Shown here piece by piece: positions 59,378 to 62,890 of a stretch of DNA of 62,890 nt; the first letter of the stretch is position 1, and every line of letters begins with the position of its first letter. Below the pieces are notes generated by a model. That model saw only the letters and a program-made list of their open reading frames with translations, was not told where the DNA came from and ran no database searches. Both the position numbers and the translations under genes were made by a program. This DNA comes from Isochrysis galbana (Eukaryota > Haptophyta > Isochrysidales > Isochrysidaceae): NCBI GenBank assembly GCA_018136815.1, contig JADDIW010000047.1:1-62890 (forward strand). Reading direction: 5' to 3'.

Positions 59378-61042
59378 ATGCTGCTTGCTGATAATCTGAA
59401 TCAACTTTTAGAGATTTTGCCTGAATTTGTTAGTAAACCGCTTCGTAAAGATGAAGCACGAACTCAATTAATTGAAATTGTTTTAGATATTGGTCGTCGG
59501 CCAGAGGCAAGATTTGCTACTGAAACAAAATATTTATCCTATAAAACAATTACTTGGCAAGATATTGAATATATTTTAAAACGTTTAGGAAAATTTAGTG
59601 GTGATAATCGAGCTGGTATTGAAAAAACATTGCATCGAATTAGTGCTTTAAGAAATCGAAGTGGTGGGGTTATTGGCTTAACCTGCCGAATTGGTCGGGC
59701 CGTTTTTGGTACTGTAAATATTGTTTGTGATTTATTAGAAAGCAAAAATCTATTCTTTTATTGGGTCGACCTGGAGTTGGAAAAACAACAGCCATTCGTG
59801 AAATTGCACGCGTTTTGTCTGATGATTTACAAAAACGTGTCATTATTATTGATACTTCAAATGAAATCGCAGGTGATGGTAATTTACCTCATCCATCAAT
59901 TGGAAAAGCTCGTCGAATGCAAGTCCGGAATCCTCAAAATCAGCATCAAGTTATGATTGAAGCCGTTGAAAATCATATGCCTGAAATTATCGTCATCGAC
60001 GAAATTGGAACAGAACTCGAGGCCGCCGCCGCACGAACAATTGCAGAACGCGGTGTTCAATTGGTTGGAACAGCACATGGAAGCGCTTTAGATAATTTAA
60101 TTAAAAACCCTACTCTAACAGATTTGATCGGTGGGATACAATATGTTACACTAGGCGATGAAGAAGCGCGACGTCGTGGTTCGTCTAAAAGTATTTTAGA
60201 ACGTAAAGCTCCTCCGACATTTGAGGTTGCTGTAGAGATACATAATCCAAAAACTTGGGTTATTCATGAGAATGTAGAGAATTCAGTCGATCTTTTACTT
60301 CAAGGTCACAACCTTCTTTTACAAAAACGCGAATTAGTTTCCTCCTCTAATAACGTTGTAAAATGTACAATTTCTACTTTCAAAAAGGGGGAATTTTCTA
60401 CTATAGTAGAAAATCCAACAAATAAGTCAGGAATGCAGACTAAACACAAATCTCTAACTCTTTTACCACGTTTAAACCACGAAGACTATCTTCGAACAAA
60501 AAAATTAAGTAAGAACAATTCACTACTTAAAAAAGAATTAAGTAAGCGCTTATCTTTTATATGTATATGGCATAAATAGTCAGGATCTACGCTCACTAAT
60601 TAAAATGCTTAACTTGCCAATTATTCTTACTCGCGAGCTACAATATGCGGACAATGTTCTTGCACTCAGTAATTAATTAAAAATAATAAAAATTAAGACA
60701 AATCTCAATTTCACGAAATATAAACATATCTACAGTTACAAACAATAGTTTGTTGTCTATAGCAAAAGCTTTAAAACAAATTGTAACTGGTAATTTGCAA
60801 CAAAATACTACAATGAAAAAAAAATATAACTTATGCTGAATTAAAATTGTTAACACCTCTAGAAGAAGTTCAATTAGTAATCGAGGAAATTATTTTTCTC
60901 AAAAACAAATTATTAATTTACTTCCTCAGCCAAAATCAATTCGAAAACTTCAACATGAGATTATAAGTCACTACCAATACGTAGTGTCACCCTAGGTAAA
61001 GAACCACAACGTTATATTAGAATTTACCCAGTATCAAATTAA
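59378..61042 (+). CDS. ycf45: Ycf45, SpoIIIAA-like ATPase with R3H domain
   Basis: About 554 residues. N-terminal [20 protein letters not shown], Walker [41 protein letters not shown], Walker [21 protein letters not shown], then [20 protein letters not shown]. An apparent stop at 60674 is likely one wrong or missing base, because the next frame reads on to an R3H nucleic-acid-binding domain, [14 protein letters not shown]...[12 protein letters not shown], ending at 61042. Other breaks near 59755, 60575 and 60835. Role unknown; possibly binds RNA or ssDNA. Confidence 0.88.
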
Positions 61043-61171
61043 AACTTATGATATCAAATTTCAAGACTGATAATTAAAAAATAATTGAGAAATAAAATTA
61101 AGATTTTAACTACTATATTCGATTTATTGATTCGAATAAATAAGATAGTAAGTAGATTTCAATTTTGATAA

Positions 61172-61239
61172 AGCGGTAGGAGAATCGAACTCCCATCATT
61201 AGCTTGGAAGGCTAAGTTCTACCACTAAACTATACCCGC
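61172..61239 (-). tRNA. trnG-UCC: tRNA-Gly (UCC)
   Basis: GCGGGTATAGTTTAGTGG to CTCCTACCGC with TCC in the loop CTTCCAA. A C is missing from the 3' acceptor strand. No intron. Confidence 0.9.
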
Positions 61240-61324
61240 TTACTTTTTTGTACTCAATTATAAAATGAGTTTGTATAACAAGTCAAATAAAATCTTAACC
61301 CATAACTTATTCTGAATAAAGAAG

Positions 61325-61352
61325 AAGTTTTACTAATATATTAGTAAAACTT
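61325..61352. repeat. Perfect palindrome upstream of rbcL
   Basis: AAGTTTTACTAATA and its complement form a 28-base perfect palindrome without a loop, about 180 bases upstream of rbcL. It could be the end of a plus-strand transcript or a dimeric regulator site. Confidence 0.5.
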
Positions 61353-61479
61353 ATGTAACATATAAAAATATGTTGGGCTAATTTCCATCATGTTGATGAT
61401 ATCTTAATAAGTAAGATAAAAGAAAATTAGATAAAAATCTATTTTACTTACTACTACTTCATATAAATTACAAAAATGA

Positions 61480-62890
<1,411 letters not shown>

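Overview
The window is about 63 kb of a red-lineage (secondary) plastid genome. It probably comes from a haptophyte alga; a cryptophyte is the main alternative. The evidence is a red-type (Form ID) rbcL with its activase cbbX and the regulator rbcR, the red-algal style ribosomal-protein/tufA cluster, the red-lineage genes ycf19, ycf20, ycf35, ycf39, ycf45, ycf46, ycf65, dnaK, groEL, secA, secY, tatC, sufB, thiG, chlI, psbV, psbX, psbY and psaM, a plastid tmRNA, and an rpl36 of the bacterial 'c' type known only from haptophyte and cryptophyte plastids. The missing ribosomal genes (rpl4, rpl13, rpl18, rpl24, rpl29 at their usual places) and the presence of thiG favour a haptophyte; this is inference.

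Sequence quality dominates what can be read. Most long genes carry single-base losses or gains that break the frame (secA about 20, also psbC, psbD, rbcL, sufB, ycf46, groEL, petA, tatC, tufA and others). Protein similarity continues on both sides of each break, and the two 16S copies differ almost only by such indels. This is a noisy assembly rather than gene decay. Local duplications in psbC, secA and cbbX look like consensus artefacts of the same kind. Gene coordinates below span the whole inferred gene across the breaks.

Layout: 1-1740, end of a first rRNA unit (trnA, trnI, 16S, minus strand). 2019-3212, ycf39 and trnD. 3332-16324, one long minus-strand block reading rpl3, rpl23, rpl2, rps19, rpl22, rps3, rpl16, rps17, rpl14, rpl5, rps8, rpl6, rps5, secY, rpl36, rps13, rps11, rpoA, rps9, rpl31, rps12, rps7, tufA, rps10. 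16546-25175, dnaK, trnY, an unknown ORF, psbV, psaD, ycf20, psaM, ccsA, psaI, trnfM, rps6, trnK and a sensor kinase (ycf26/dfr). 25363-33631, secA, petG, cbbX, psbE-F-L-J, trnS, psbD-psbC and ycf3. 33888-42761, rps14, rpl34, rps16, ycf65, trnR-CCG, an unusual tRNA-CAU, tmRNA, a Tic22-like ORF, trnV, trnR-UCU, chlI, thiG, minD, psbY, rbcR, trnE, rpl20 and rpl21. 42797-47551, a second, complete rRNA unit (5S, 23S, trnA, trnI, 16S) in the same orientation as the first. 47730-62890, psbI, a Tic20-like gene (ycf60), rpl19, ycf46, sufB, ycf19, trnT, rpl33, rps18, psbX, petA, tatC, groEL, trnM, psbA, ycf35, ycf45, trnG and the start of rbcL, which runs off the end.

The genes form a standard plastid set: translation machinery and its quality control (tmRNA), protein targeting (secA/secY, tatC, Tic20- and Tic22-like), photosystem and cytochrome subunits, Rubisco with its activase and transcriptional regulator, Fe-S assembly, thiamine and chlorophyll synthesis, and division (minD). 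Strong inverted repeats sit at most convergent gene junctions and probably act as two-way terminators or RNA-stability elements. No introns, IS elements, CRISPR arrays or phage genes were seen.
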